64,000 bases of DNA from Channallabes apus. Taxonomy: Eukaryota; Chordata; Actinopteri; Siluriformes; Clariidae. The stretch is taken from assembly GCA_030522415.1 (NCBI GenBank), contig CM060118.1, positions 27,739,151-27,803,150 on the forward strand, read 5' to 3'. How positions within the stretch are numbered: the first letter of the stretch is position 1; each line of letters starts with the position of its first letter. Made by a program: the position numbers and the translations under genes. The notes below the pieces were generated by a model that worked only from the letters and a program-made list of their open reading frames with translations, did not search any database and was not told where the DNA came from. Positions 12,290-24,249 of this stretch are shown here, piece by piece.

Positions 12290-12818
12290 TGTTAGTTTAA
12301 ACCTGGTGTGTTGATTCTAGCTGTTACAGAGAGACTGAAAGCAGGCCGAGAGCTACGGAGCATTATGCCACAAACAAAATACATAAGGTTTACAGTAACA
12401 ACAACACATTAGACAATATATTCTATAGTTTAAAATATGTACTTAATGACAAACTGCCTAACCAAAAATATAAAATTTACCTTATGTTGATAAATAAAAT
12501 AATAACGATACGAACTAACGCACGCGATGATGCAGCTTCAGCCATTAATTCAAACTAGAAGCGGAGGCCTGGGGAGCCAATCAGACGGTCCGAATCTGGC
12601 AAAATTGAAATGGCAAAAGTGATTTTGAGGGCGCACGCGGGAGAGAGAGAGCTTCAGCGTGCAAAAACGAGTCTAAACGCGTCAAAAACGCATGCGCACG
12701 AGAGAGTAGTGCACTAAATATAAGTACATATGAATAAGTACATTTAAATTTAACTGATAATATACCGAGACTACCCTATATTAAAAATTGTATTCTAATG
12801 TATACTTTCTGTACATTT
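12290..12818 (-). repeat. Outer inverted-repeat arm, right
   Basis: Reverse complement of 9575-10225, including the promoter-like block with GGCCTGGGGAGCCAATCAGA. It is truncated at 12818, where the right arm of the outer DNA transposon resumes. Confidence 0.7.
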
Positions 12819-13335
12819 TCAACTCTTCTGGGAAGGCTTTCCACAAGGTTTAGGTGTGTGTTTATGGAAAAAAAAAATTCGTAGCACATTTGTGAGGTCA
12901 GACATTGATGTTGGATGAGAAGGCCTGACTCGTAGTCTCTGCTCTAATTCATCCCAAAGGTGTTCTATCAGGTTAAGGTCAGGACTCTGTGCAGGCCAGT
13001 CAAGTTCTTCATACAACTCGCGCATCCATGTCTTTATAGACGCTTGCTTTGTGCACTGGTACCACATCATAGCTGAGATGCTGCTGCTGTCATTTCCAAT
13101 CGCTTCTGCTTTGTTATACCACAAATAGTTGACTGTGGAATATTTAATAGCAATGAATTTTTACAAATGGACTGGACTGAGCTCCTGAGAGCACCTCCAT
13201 TTTTTCACAAATGTTTGTAGAAGTGCTCTGCATGCCTATGTGCGTGATTTTGTACACTTGTAACCATGAAAGTAATTGGACCACCTGAATTCAATGATTT
13301 GGATGGGTGGGTAAATACTTTTGGCAATATTGTGT
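12819..13335 (-). mobile_element. Right arm of the split DNA transposon, with transposase remnant
   Basis: On the minus strand, 12840-13020 reads a Tc1-type C-terminal block: LDWPAQSPDLNLIEHLWDEL, then RPSHPTSMSDLTN. The SPDLNxIEHLW motif carries the last catalytic Glu of the DDE/D triad. The terminus at 13314-13335 is the inverse of the end at 9189. Only the last part of the transposase is present and a frame break follows it. The TA target duplication cannot be confirmed because a GT microsatellite abuts the end. Confidence 0.75.
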
Positions 13336-13356
13336 GTGTGTGTGTGTGTGTGTGTG
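13331..13356. repeat. (TG)n microsatellite
   Basis: Thirteen uninterrupted TG units directly abut the transposon terminus. Confidence 0.95.
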
Positions 13357-13844
13357 CATTATATTGAAAGTAGACCTTCTGTGCCTGAAGAAGGCAAGCA
13401 GAATTTTTAAACCATTGGTTAAATTTCTCCACAACAATCTCACACACCTGGCACTAATATCCTCCATACATCTAATCTACACACCTGGGAGTAACAGCTT
13501 TGAACGATTGAATGATCTTGACTAGTAAATCTGGTGCAATATCCTAAGGCTGAAATAAGACTCTGAACTCCAGAGACAGCACATTGTCAATGTGGAGCCA
13601 CAGATTATGTAGCTATGAGCCTGCTGAAACATATGCTGGCTGTGAAATATAGAGATCAACCAGAAACAATCTGTGGAATAGTTTTTATCTCAGATGCACA
13701 ATGTAATTTAATGGAGTCAAAAGATGCAGTTTCATGCTGGGTTTTTAATGGCTTCACAGTCACGTGTGCTTGTATCTTCCAATTTCCTTTTTTGAACATT
13801 GGACACAAACAGATCATCCATAATACTAACACCACTGCCAGGTG

Positions 13845-13845
<1 letters not shown>

Positions 13846-13878
<33 letters not shown>
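13846..13878. repeat. (ATT)n microsatellite
   Basis: About eleven ATT units. The surrounding 13357-14362 shows no recognisable gene or element. Confidence 0.95.
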
Positions 13879-13880
<2 letters not shown>

Positions 13881-14362
13881 TGTACAATATATACCTATAT
13901 AAATAAAAGGTTTTGTCTGTAGATTGGTCAGAACTTGTTCTTTCCATTATATCTTTACGTGTACGTGACACAGCATGGTTTACTCCAAAAAGAGGTAAGT
14001 ACACTATAAAAATGTAATCTTCAAAGATAAATGGACAGATCAATGTATGTTTATTCTTTCTGCGAGAAGTTTAAAGACAGTTTGTCCCTTACTGTATGTT
14101 CCAAAACCTGGTGCTAATAACAAGCAGGCGTGTGGAATCCACTATGAGATAAGACATGGACCGGTAGAGCAAACATATCTACAGCAGTCTGAGGGGAGGG
14201 AAGTTAAATTGCCTGAATTGAGAGCAAATTGTTATGCGCTAAAATAAAAACTTTTTCGTATAAGTGACATTTTTATGAGTTATGTGATGGATTTAATAAT
14301 CTACTTAAAACAGGCATTGTATTTGGCTGACTCTTTTTCTCTCTTTCTCTTTCTATAATTGC

Positions 14363-14880
14363 ATTTTACTAAATTAGAATATCATTGAAAAGTTTCAGTA
14401 ATTCAATTCAAATGTAAAACTCATACAGTATATAGAGTAATTAAACAAAGACTGATATATTTTAAGTGTTTATTTCTTTTATTTCAGGTAATCAGCTGAT
14501 TAAAACACCTGCAAAGGTTTCCTGAGCCTTTAAATGATCTCTCGTTCTGGTTCAGTAGGCTACTAAATCATGGGGAAGCCTGATGATATGACAGTTGTCC
14601 AGAGGACAAAATTTGGTAGAAAAAGGTACACAAGCAACAGGAATAACTGCAAACTTGAGAGGATTGTGAAACAAAGCCCATTCAAAAATTTTGGGGAGAT
14701 TGGACAAGGAGTGGACTGCAGCTGGAGTCAGTGCTTCAAGAGCCACCACGCTCAGACGTGTCCAGGAAATGGGCTACAACTGTCACATTACATGTGTCAA
14801 GCTACTCTTGAACTAAGGATAACATCAGCAGCGTCTTACCTGGTCTAAGGACAAAAAGGACTGGATTGTTGCAAAATATT
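14363..14880 (+). mobile_element. Degenerate Tc1/mariner remnant
   Basis: 14375-14500 resembles the AT-rich terminal repeat of a common Tc1/mariner family (AAATTAGAATATCATTGAAA). From 14570 a damaged frame reads MGKPDDMTVVQRTKFG, then KLERIVKQSPFKNFGEIG, which matches the expected spacing of an N-terminal DNA-binding region. No catalytic DDE part remains. The family assignment is tentative. Confidence 0.5.
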
Positions 14881-14892
14881 ACTATAAGAGCC

Positions 14893-15800
14893 ATATCGTA
14901 CTTGTTATGAATTTGTTGTTGTGTTTATTTTATTTTATTTGTTATTTCATTTATTCTACCTTGTTCTATTCATTAGTAAAGCATTAAGCATTAAGTTTGT
15001 TACATAAGCCATAAGCTTTAAATTTCTAAGTTATGCATCCATTTTGACAATCGTAGGTTGGTCTGTGATGTCATTCCACTATTACATGCATTTGTATGAC
15101 TGTCGTATGATAGAGAGTTCAGTTTAGATGCGGAAGGCTACGGAAACACAAGCTTTTGACCGTAAGCTCGTGAGCTCCCGGTAAGCTTAGAATGTAAGAT
15201 ACAGCAACTAGGTTGTTGTAACCGTAAGCTCCCGTAAGTAGATATATACAGCAAGAGTGTTGTTATATACGTAAGCTAAGACTGTAATTTGTAAGATACA
15301 GCAAACAGGTTGTTGTTAAAGTCAGAGATTTGCAAGATGCAGCAACTGCTGTCTGTAATCACAGTGGATTTACTCAAGACGACTGTATGAAGTGTTGATT
15401 CTTTGATGCTGACAAATTAACCAACAAGAGACAAAGAGATCGGACTTCTGTTGTGTGAGTGAAAATTTAAACCAAAGCTACGCGTCAAAACTGGTGAAAT
15501 AATATGACCGCATCTACAATTACAATGCTCTTCCTTCAAGCTAATGGTGTAGTTAATTATAGATCTTGTACCTGTAAGAAATTAATTTAAGTGTTGTTTT
15601 TTTAGCTAATAGAATTTTTACACATTGTATGAAGTAGACAAGTACTTATTACATGTAAAAAGCCATTTGCACCGCGGATTGTGAAGAATTTGTTCATGCC
15701 AGTTTGGTGCCCTGTTATTTAGTATATGAGTTTGTTTTCTAAATAACTGTTTTAGACAACTCTTACTGTAGCTGTATATAATGAATAAAGATCAGGAGTA
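14893..15800 (+). other. Possible solo LTR or 5' retroelement fragment with a reiterated motif
   Basis: There is no coding sequence. The region holds a recurring block of TAAGATACAGCAA followed by GGTTGTTGT, seen near 15200, 15255, 15295 and 15335, interleaved with CGTAAGCTCCCGTAAG-type words. An AATAAA lies at 15784-15789. A promoter-less tandem repeat is an equally possible reading. No second LTR is present. Confidence 0.35.
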
Positions 15801-15962
15801 AAATAACTCAAATCCTCTTTCTCTCAGTATGCTGATCAAGAAAGAAGTATAGCTTTTGCCTCACATGAAATAAAAAAAGCACATAAAGCTCACAATTTTC
15901 AGTCCAAAATATAACAAATATTAACAATGTTTTGCTTGTGGAGACTACGATGACTGGTTTAC

Positions 15963-15964
<2 letters not shown>

Positions 15965-15998
<34 letters not shown>
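15965..15998. repeat. (AC)n microsatellite
   Basis: Seventeen near-perfect AC units. The flanking 15801-17214 holds no feature I can support. Confidence 0.95.
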
Positions 15999-16001
<3 letters not shown>

Positions 16002-17214
16002 GTACAGAGCACATCCATCAGGCTACCATGCCTGACAACGAGGCACTCAATTAAGTCTCCTCTTATTTTAAAAAGAGGACAATGACAGAGAGCATTCCTC
16101 TTCTCCCTTTTTATTTTCTCTCAGCACCAATCTCTCTCCACAAATGTCCTCTTTCAGGCTTCATTCTTTTCTCCGGTCTGTATAATTAGATGCAAAAACA
16201 AATGTATGGGATTTTTATTCTTTTGATGAAACTGGACTGAATGATGAGAAATTACTGTTATAATCAAGGTTATTTATGCTTCCTCTCAGCCACTCTAATC
16301 TCTATCTCTCTCTTGCCCTATTTCTCACATACAAACATCACATCCTCAGGCTGTTCTCTTTTGTTGGTACTGTATAAGAAGTCAAATAAAGTTGAAACCC
16401 ACAGAAATATGGAAAATTGTGTCTTCTTTACAATTCATCAGCACATCTGCTTTCCAACCCTACATCATTTGCTTCTTTTTTATCTTCTGTTAATACTCAA
16501 TGTTTTAAACGTTGGTACTCCCTCAATACTTTTATTACAAGGTGTGTGTGCATGTGTGCACGTGGTTTCATGTGTATTTTTCAGTGATACCACATTACCT
16601 TGAGGAAAGACAACTTCAAACACAAGGATACCGTGCTCTCATCTGTACTTTCACTTGTAACCATGAGCACCTACTAAATGTCTGAAATACTAATTCTCTC
16701 TCTGCGTGTTGTTTATTTCATAGCATGTTTTCTAGTTTTTTTTTTTTTTTTTTAGATTGAGCAAAATCCTTGATAAGGATCTATTTGGGTCAAAACATTG
16801 TACTGTAACCCAAAAATAGCACTACTGTGTCTATGACCAACATATTTTTTTTTTATTAAAATCATACAGTACAAGACATTTCAGCTCTACTGTAAGATAT
16901 ACTGCTGCAAACTAAGCTCAAATGTTTTAACACTTAGTGGAACACTTATAAATATTTGGATGTGACTATAACATTGTTTAGTTTACTGTGAAAAAGTTGG
17001 TTTGGATTATCATTGTACTGTCCATGCCACTGCAACAGCATGTACTGTACACTACCAGTCCAAAGTTTGAATTCATGATGACTTTGTCAATGTAGGGCGA
17101 TAGAGCTAAAAGCCTAATTGTTCGCAGTTTGCCACTAACCTGCCCATCTTTAACTCATAAGAAACAGAAGAACTGGGAAACTAAACTTTAAAATCACTTT
17201 AATCTTTAATCTAA

Positions 17215-17560
17215 CTCTCTTCATTTTTACCGCTTTTTTACCGTCACGGGGGGCCTGGAGCCTATTCCTGAAGAGGCGGTGTGCACCCTGGACAGGGTCT
17301 CAATTCATCGCAGTACACACATACACACACTCCCATATACACAGTACAGGTAATTTGGGAAAACCAGTTAGCCTATTCTGCATGACTTTGGATTGTTGAA
17401 GGAAACTGGATACCATGCACGGGGAGAACATGCAAACTCCACGCACATTAAAGCGGGAATCCTACTTGGCTGGGAATCAAACCCGGACCCTGGAGGTGCC
17501 AAGCAACAGTGCTAACCACTGGGCTGCTGCAACTGCAAAACAGTCCAACAGTCCATTCTT
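17215..17560 (-). repeat. Common fish interspersed repeat, uninterrupted copy
   Basis: On the minus strand this reads the familiar block with TGGTTAGCACTGTTGCTTGG, then GTTTGCATGTTCTCCCCGTG, then CCAGTTTCCTTCAACAATCC, and ends with the CCCTGGACAGGGTC region near 17290. It is the in-window reference for the split copy at 17610-17757 and 36911-37040. Confidence 0.75.
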
Positions 17561-17609
17561 GACACACTGAATTTATGGATATAGAGAAATATTAAAATAT
17601 ATTTGATAA

Positions 17610-17757
17610 TATGGCAGCATGGAGGCTTAGTGGTTATGGCAATACGCAATGTAGCCTCGTACCTCCATGTTCTGTGTTCATTTCCCACCTCAAATCTGTG
17701 TGCATGGAGTTGCATGTTCTCCCCGGCCTTGGTGGGTTTCATCCGGGTACTCCAGTT
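17610..17757 (+). repeat. Same fish repeat, left half (host site of the DIRS insertion)
   Basis: The sequence runs from ATGGCAGCATGGAGGC through GCATGTTCTCCCCGGCC to GGGTACTCCAGTT and stops there. The uninterrupted copy continues with TCCTTCAACAATCCAAAG. The matching continuation, TCCTCCCACAGTCC, is found at 36914, beyond 19 kb of inserted DNA. The two copies at 17215-17560 and here form an inverted pair. Confidence 0.8.
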
Positions 17758-17898
17758 CCCTTTCAAAGGCTACAGTCGATGCTGTGTGAAACGCTATGGG
17801 AACCTCTTTTCGTGTTGCCGGTTGTGAAGTGTGTGTGTATCAAACACGCCAAATTTTGGCTTATATAACCTTGGTCCGGTGACGTCATCTGATGAGAC
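17758..17898 (+). repeat. DIRS copy A left inverted terminal repeat, outer part
   Basis: The sequence CCCTTTCAAAGGCTACAGTC then GTGAAACGCTATGGGAAC and AACACGCCAAATTTTGGCTT is the reverse complement of the right terminal repeat near 36730-36860. It contains a TATATAA box (about 17863) like that in the opposite repeat. It is interrupted at 17898 by the hAT-like insertion and continues at 19068. Confidence 0.8.
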
Positions 17899-19059
17899 CA
17901 GAGGTATAAAGTAACGAATTACATTTACTCGCGTTACTGTAATTGAGTAGTTTTTTTGTGTATTTCTACTTTTTAAAGTAGTTTTTAAAATCTGTAATTT
18001 TACTTTTACTTAAGTATGTTTTGTTTGAAGTATTGTAATTCGCTACATTTTAAATCATATTCGCTACTGAGTAAAAAATAAATGAATGAAAATGCTAAAA
18101 TAATAAAAATTTTATGCTTTTGCGCTCGCGTGTGTGTATCATGTCCTGGTCGCGCGCCGCTCCAGACTCCACTCCAGGTTTTCTGACATCGGCATCTACC
18201 TGACCTTCCACACGGTCGCTTCCGTCATCGACTAGTGACGTCATCGACTAGCGCGACCATATATAAACCGGAGAGAGACGCGGGAAAGAGGAAAGATTGT
18301 GATTTTGGTGTTTTGATATTTGGTTGTGTATTCCGGTTTTGACTTTTTGCCTCCCGTTGACTTTGATTATTGCTTTGTCCCTTTGGTTTGGTAGGTCTTT
18401 GTATATATTTGTAGATAATTTCACTGTTTTTGGTTTAGGGAGTCTGGGAAGGTACCTGTATTTTTGTTTGTGTGTGTTTTTTTTTTTTTTTTTGCAGGTA
18501 CTCTAGCTACTAAATATAAATACCATATTGTTTGGCCTGGGTCCACCCTGAATCTGATCCTCCTCCTCCTGTTGTGTGTGTATGTGTTTGTATATACAAA
18601 CCTCATTATTTCATCAGTTAATGATTGGACCTAGTTCTTTCTGCCATATACCACCATTTCCATACAGTTTAAAATAGAACCCTGAACCAATCTTTTGCTG
18701 TATGGCCCTAGACTGGGACGTAACACCATATTTAAGTGACCACTTTGATTTTCAAGCACAACAAAGACAACAGCTTTATTATGCAAAGGTGTTCCTTCAG
18801 TTAAAAACAACTAGTTTGAGATTTATATCTGCTCATCTTTTTTGAACTACGCTAGAATGCCTCATCCCACCCCCGCTGTTAAAAAAATAAAAAAGTAACT
18901 CGGTAACTTTTATTCTGAGTAAATTTTTTAATGAGCTACTTTTTACTTTTACTTGAGTAGATTTTTATAATGGTAACATTACTTGTACTTAAGTAAAATT
19001 TCACTGAAGAAACAGTACTTGTACTTGAGTACAAAATTTTATTACTCTTTCCACCTCTG
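17899..19059. mobile_element. hAT-like MITE with perfect 8-bp target duplication
   Basis: The element begins CAGAGGTATAAAGTAACG and ends with CTTTCCACCTCTG. The octamer GATGAGAC flanks it on both sides (17891-17898 and 19060-19067). Sub-terminal sequences mirror each other with many ACTTGAGTA and GTAATTGAGTAG words. An 8-bp duplication and CAGAGG ends are characteristic of hAT elements. No transposase is present. The middle (18140-18610) looks like a further insertion. Confidence 0.85.
18140..18610 (+). other. LTR-like segment inside the hAT MITE
   Basis: The segment starts TGTCCTGGTCGCGCG, contains a TATATAAACC box at 18261-18270, two copies of GACGTCATCGACTAG-like sequence just upstream, then a T-rich leader. 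It contains GGGTCCACCCTG, resembling the GGGTCCACTTTC in the gypsy leader at 30807. This suggests an LTR plus leader fragment. No gag, no 3' LTR and no target duplication are visible. Confidence 0.35.
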
Positions 19060-19210
19060 GATGAGACGCACCTGCAGGTTATAAATAGGAGTGAACCGGA
19101 AACATTCCTCAGATCTTTGTCTTCACCGACATTGTATGCATGTGTGTGTCACAAGCATACTAAAATATAACAAATTAAGCAGATGAAGTGTATAAACTCA
19201 CCAGCAATAA

Positions 19211-19977
19211 TGACGGAGTTTAGAGTGTGATGTCCCCCTCCATGCGAAAATTTCCTTCCGGAGAGCGATCCACACACTTTCTGTTTTGAATGTTTGGGTG
19301 ATCTTTTTCCCATGAAGGTGCTTTGATGACAGATTTCTGTCGGGTGGCCAGGAGATGGAGCCACAACGCCGCTCTCTCCCCTTTTTTGATGACCTCCACA
19401 ACGATTTAACTCGTTCTTGGAGTAAACCTTTTTCATCCCGTATTTTTGTACCATTGACTTTGTTTTATGTGAACATCGTTGTTGCAAAAGTACGAGGTTA
19501 TATGTTGATGCATCCTCATTAAAGAAGCCAACACTTCCCTCCAAGCCATGTAGAACTTCTTCTACCCTGGTTGGGAAGGCGTTCCAAGCAGCAGGTCAGG
19601 CCGGCGCTTCCTTGCACACCAGGGCGGTCTTGCAGGCGTACCAGGCTGATCTGCTGAAGGATTTGAGCACGAGCGGCACCGTGAATCAAGAAGCATTCAC
19701 AGAATTACGCCGGGCTACTGATTTGTCCCTTCGTGTGACTAACGAACAGCCCGTGCTATCGGTCATTCTATGGCCTCCCTGGTGTCCGCTGAAAGACACC
19801 TATGGTTAAATTTGACAGGCATCAAGAATATGGATCGAACATTCCTCCTTGATGCCCCTGTCTCACCTTCCAGCCTATTCGTCGACGCTATTAATTCTGT
19901 CGCCACTATATTTCGAGAGGCTAGGCTGTATGAAAGGGCTTTTGGGAAATTTCTCCCACGTCGTGCTCAAGATTAGA
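19211..19977 (+). pseudogene. DIRS copy A gag-like ORF1 remnant
   Basis: A Cys-rich start (CPPPCENF, then HTFCFECLG) at about 19228-19305 corresponds to the HQVCSACLGLKH region of the intact DIRS ORF1 at 56212. Further on, AVLQAYQADLLKDL, ATDLSLRVTNE and RHLWLNLTGIKN match the order of TAYQAELQDE, VTDLSLRLQR and RGRWLNLTNLSD in that ORF. The middle is damaged by stops and frameshifts. ORF1 of DIRS elements is thought to be a nucleocapsid-like protein. Confidence 0.7.
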
Positions 19978-20384
19978 GGCCGTCAGCCACCCAGTCTCGA
20001 CCAGATCTGATTCTCGGCAGACGAGAGGCATAGAAGGAGAGCGTTAGCAGCCGGGCACCCCCGTAAGGACTGGGGTACGGCTCGCCGCCCCGCACAGGCC
20101 ACCTCTAAGAGATCAGATCGCCACACTGTCTTCTTTTCTAAGAAGAAGATTCTTTCCTATAAGAGCATACCCCCCCGGGCTCCCCCAGGGGGTCGGTGTT
20201 CAGTGTCCGCCGCCTTTGGTGTTTTGGACAATACCGTTCTCCAACAGCATGTTAGTCCTTCAGTCATATCCTGCTCTATTCCAGGATGCCGAACCACAAA
20301 CACCCACCCCTCCCCGTGCAGCCGAAGTACTAAAACTCGTAACCCTTTAGGAGAAGCTGGCAGTGTGGATGCTACTGCCAGGCA

Positions 20385-20735
20385 TATCTCCCTGGGTGTT
20401 AAAGACTGTAGAAAAAGGCTACAGGATTCAGTTTGCACATCGCCCTCCGCATTTCAACGGCGTGGTCTCCACTTCCATGATACCGGAAAGGGCGCATCTG
20501 CTGAATTCCGAGCTCATAGAACAGGTTCCTCCTCCAGACATAGAGTCAGGCTACTACAGTCGTTATTTCTTGATCTCCAAGAAAAACGGGGGCGGGGGCT
20601 GCGTCCAATCCTTGATCTTCGCGGGCTGAACCGCTATCTCAAAAAGTACAGATTCAAGATGTTAACTGTCAAAATTCTTGTCTCACAAATCCAACCAGAG
20701 GATTGGTTTGTGACAATAGACTTGAAGGACGCATA
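20385..20735 (+). pseudogene. DIRS copy A reverse transcriptase, first segment
   Basis: The frame reads GYRIQFAHRPPHFNGVV, SGYYSRYFLISKK, then after a one-base shift in the G-rich run near 20590 reads LRPILDLRGLNRYLKKY and DWFVTIDLKDAY. These match the DIRS RT at 57874 residue for residue in order. The gene is cut inside motif A, after the codons for DA and the first two bases of the next codon, by the TA-flanked element at 20736. Confidence 0.85.
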
Positions 20736-21298
20736 CAGTGGGTGCACAGGCAGTATGCGACTTCTACCGTCGCCGGTGTATGGCGTGTATGGTGTCAGCA
20801 TTTGGGTTTGTGCGTTTGCTGGCTTGTACCACTGAGTGGCGCTATATAACTATAGACTGACGCCTCAGGCATCAGTTCGTTCTCTCCAGGCTAAATGAGG
20901 CGCAGGTCGTCCACAGCTGCACGTCGTTGCAGATAAAATAAAGTGAAACATTGTAAATAAACTAATTCATAATCACAGTAGTAACATTACAGTACAAATT
21001 TATAATTAAAATTAAATTCAGTTTTTTAGGATCGAATTTAAGCAACGTAAACGTTGTAAACTGTGTAATTACAGTAGAAAGGCTACACGTGTAGGGTCTT
21101 GTGTCATCTTATATTTTGTGTTCTTTAAATTTGTAGCTTTTATAAGACTCTACTTTTAATTAGGTGCACACACAATGACGAAAAAACTTTATGATTTTGT
21201 TAAATAAATAAAGTAAACGGGGTTCTGTATTGATTTTGGTGAACTTGAGCGCGTCAGAAAATGAACCCAAACTCCGTGTATACTCGCCGCACAGACGT

Positions 21299-22976
21299 GA
21301 AAAATATATACTTATAGAAAGAGAAATATCTGCTTTAATATAAACTAATGAAAAAAAAATATTAGATTATGTAATTCGTATGAGAAGTGAATTACTGTAT
21401 AGGCGCGCTCACTGACGACGAGATGACATGATCAGCACAGCCATAACCAAAGGAATCACTAACTTACTGTATCAATGAATTATTAAAATGGTCAGAGTGA
21501 GTTTCCTGGCTGTTTTAACAAATATTTGAAGTAGATAACAGTAGCCCACATTCATAAAAGCATTTTTATTTATATAAAACTATAAATAAAAAAATAATAA
21601 TAATCCGGCATTTATTATTAGGTGTGCCCGCTGCCAAAGTTCTTCAGTAACAAACGTATAAAACATGTACATCTGTATGAATTAATTGTTTAAATGTGAT
21701 CAGTGATTTATGTAAATGACTCAGTTTAGATGTAAGTAAATGCTCCTGTAAATGTGTTTGCTGAAAGAGATATCTAATCTCTCATATCGGCGCGCGCGTT
21801 CATCTGCCTTTAGATCAAAACTCGGCAAAGTTAAACAGCGCACACATTTAACGTACATTGAATAAAAGGTTTATTCACAAGCATCAAAAATGCTCCCGAT
21901 ATGAGCCGACACAAGCAGATTTGTTTCAGTCAGACTATTTATCAATCATAAAGAGAGGCGACATACTTGCTGATTAAACACTGCATTTTTTTTTTAAGTG
22001 AAAGCGCGCGATGTGAGCAGCTTTCAGATTTTAAATTTACACAAATTTAAGAAGAGGCCTGAAGCAAGATCCAAGATCCTCCCCAGTTTGCTGAAACCAT
22101 GAACAGTGGTGATTTTAGTTTCTCCAAGTGTATAGGTGAGAACAGCTACAGGTATTCACACTTGAGGTGTATTACAGTATTTGCATGTGTCTGACATGGC
22201 AAAGCACACACAGTAACATGGCAAGAACAACAACCCCGTACTGTAATTAGAAAAAATATATACTTATAGAAAGAGAAATATCTGCTTTAATATAAACTAA
22301 TGAAAACAAATTATTAGATTATGTAATTCGTATGAGAAGTGAATTACTGTATAGGCGCGCTCACTGACGACGAGATGACATGATCAGCACAGCCGTAACC
22401 AAAGGAATCACTAACTTATCAATGAATTATTAAAATGGTCAGAGTGAGTTTCCTGGCTGTTTTAACAAATATTTGAAGTAGATAACAGTAGCCCACATTT
22501 ATAAAAGCATTTTTATTTATATAAAACTATAAATAAAAAAATTATAATAATCCGGCATTTATTATTAGGTGTGCCCGCTGCCAAAGTTCTTCAGTAACAA
22601 ACGTATAAAACATGTACATCTGTATGAATAAATTGTTTAAATGTGATCAGTGATTTATGTAAATGACTCAGTTTAGATGTAAGTAAATGCTCCTGTAAAT
22701 GTGTTTGCTGAAAGAGATATCTAATCTCTCATATCGGCGCGCGCGTTCATCTGACTTTAGATCAAAACTCGGCAAAGTTAAACAGCGCACACATTTAACG
22801 TACATTGACTAAAAGGTTTATTCACAAGCATCAAAAATGCTCCCGATATGAGCCGACACGAGCAGATTTGTTTCAGTCAGAATATTTATCAATCATAAAG
22901 AGAGGCGACATACTTGCTGATTAAACACTGCATTTTTTTAAAGTGAAAGCGCGCGATGTGAGCAGCTTTAATTATT
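21299..22976 (+). repeat. Tandem duplication, period about 953 bp
   Basis: Copy 1 starts AAAATATATACTTATAGAAA at 21299. Copy 2 starts the same way at about 22252 and follows copy 1 for about 725 bp with few differences, for example CATTCATAAAAGC against CATTTATAAAAGC. The unit includes CATATCGGCGCGCGCGTTCA and AGAGAGGCGACATACTTGC. Confidence 0.9.
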
Positions 22977-24249
22977 GATAATTAAATCATTATTAAATGG
23001 TGGACATAAACAGCAAAAATAATAATATTACTCTTTTGATTATTATTATCATGTTCTTTTGCAGTTTGAGCGTCTATGGATTCCAAAATTGATATTTTTA
23101 CCGTTTTTTAATCACTGAAATGGAAGAGATACAGTACTGTACTGTAGAAAGGTTCCTTATCATAACGTGCCTTGTATTGTTTTTTAATCGCTCGATACAC
23201 GACCCATCATTTTTAATGCTATTTTACAAAGGGTAAATACACATGGAATAATTTTATTTGGTTTGTTTATTTATAAATAAAATTAAAAGTAATTAAAAAC
23301 AGTGTAGAGTGATTAATAACACTACATGTTATGGTAAGAAAAATCTCATTCCAGGGATTCTAGTTTCTCCGAGTGTATACTGTAGGTGAGAACAGCTATT
23401 CACAGGTTATTTGCATTTGTACAGTACTGTATGTGTCTGACTTCACAAAGCACACCTGTAAAACCTGTTTAAATGTAAATGCTCCTCGCTGCGTTGTTTG
23501 GGGGAGGGGCATGCTAATGACGATTTGGTCAGCTGTGTGAACGCTCGCCCGTAGCGCGCGCACTACACGGCAAAAATATGTTAGTATATCATGACTGAAA
23601 TACAGATACAGAAAGCAAAATGTCTGCTTTTATATAAATGAATGGGGGGGAAATCAGGTTATGTAATTTGTATAAAACGTGGATTACTACAGCGCATCCA
23701 CTCACAGCCGAAACCAAAGACATCAACGGCTCTGCCTATTCAGAGGCTCTGCCTATTCAGTAAAGAAAAACACTATTGTTATTATTTCAATTCATACTGT
23801 ACAGCTGTGAGAATTGGGGCAGGGATATTATGCCAATATTAAATATTATATACGATATTAAATTTCAAGCCCTGGTCAACAGAATTCTGTGAAGGAAGGA
23901 AACAGACAGAGGCAGAGATTGGTACCCTTCGGAGTGAGTTGGGAGTTTGCAAGGCAGAGAAGGATGCTCTTCGGAGTGAGTTGCGAGTTTGATGAGACGG
24001 CATAAATATTTAATACAGCAAATTAAATATTTTGGTTTATATTTTGGTTTATATTATATGGTTAATGTATTTTGGTTTATATTGCAAACGAATAACGAAT
24101 CAAGAGCCTGTGATTATATTGCATAAATATTATTTTGTACAGACAAATATCTGAATTTTTATTTATTTATTTTTTTTTAGATTTTTTTTAAACAAATCTC
24201 TCAAAAATAGTAAGATGTATTTTGGTTTTATACTGCAAACGAAAAACGA

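Larger units (their letters stand above)
9275..12818. mobile_element. AT-rich composite element of nested inverted repeats carrying a GC-rich island
   Basis: The left end CAGTGAAAAAAGAAAACACT (from 9276) is mirrored at 11290-11332, which ends CCCACTG. About 200 bp of adjoining sequence also mirrors (9276-9480 against 11110-11332). A second, partial, inverted copy follows: 12290-12818 is the reverse complement of about 9575-10225. An inner hairpin pairs 11335-11545 with 12075-12288. Many stretches repeat the words AAGTATACTT and AGTACACTT. No transposase is visible. No clean target duplication was found at 9275 or 11332. Confidence 0.65.
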
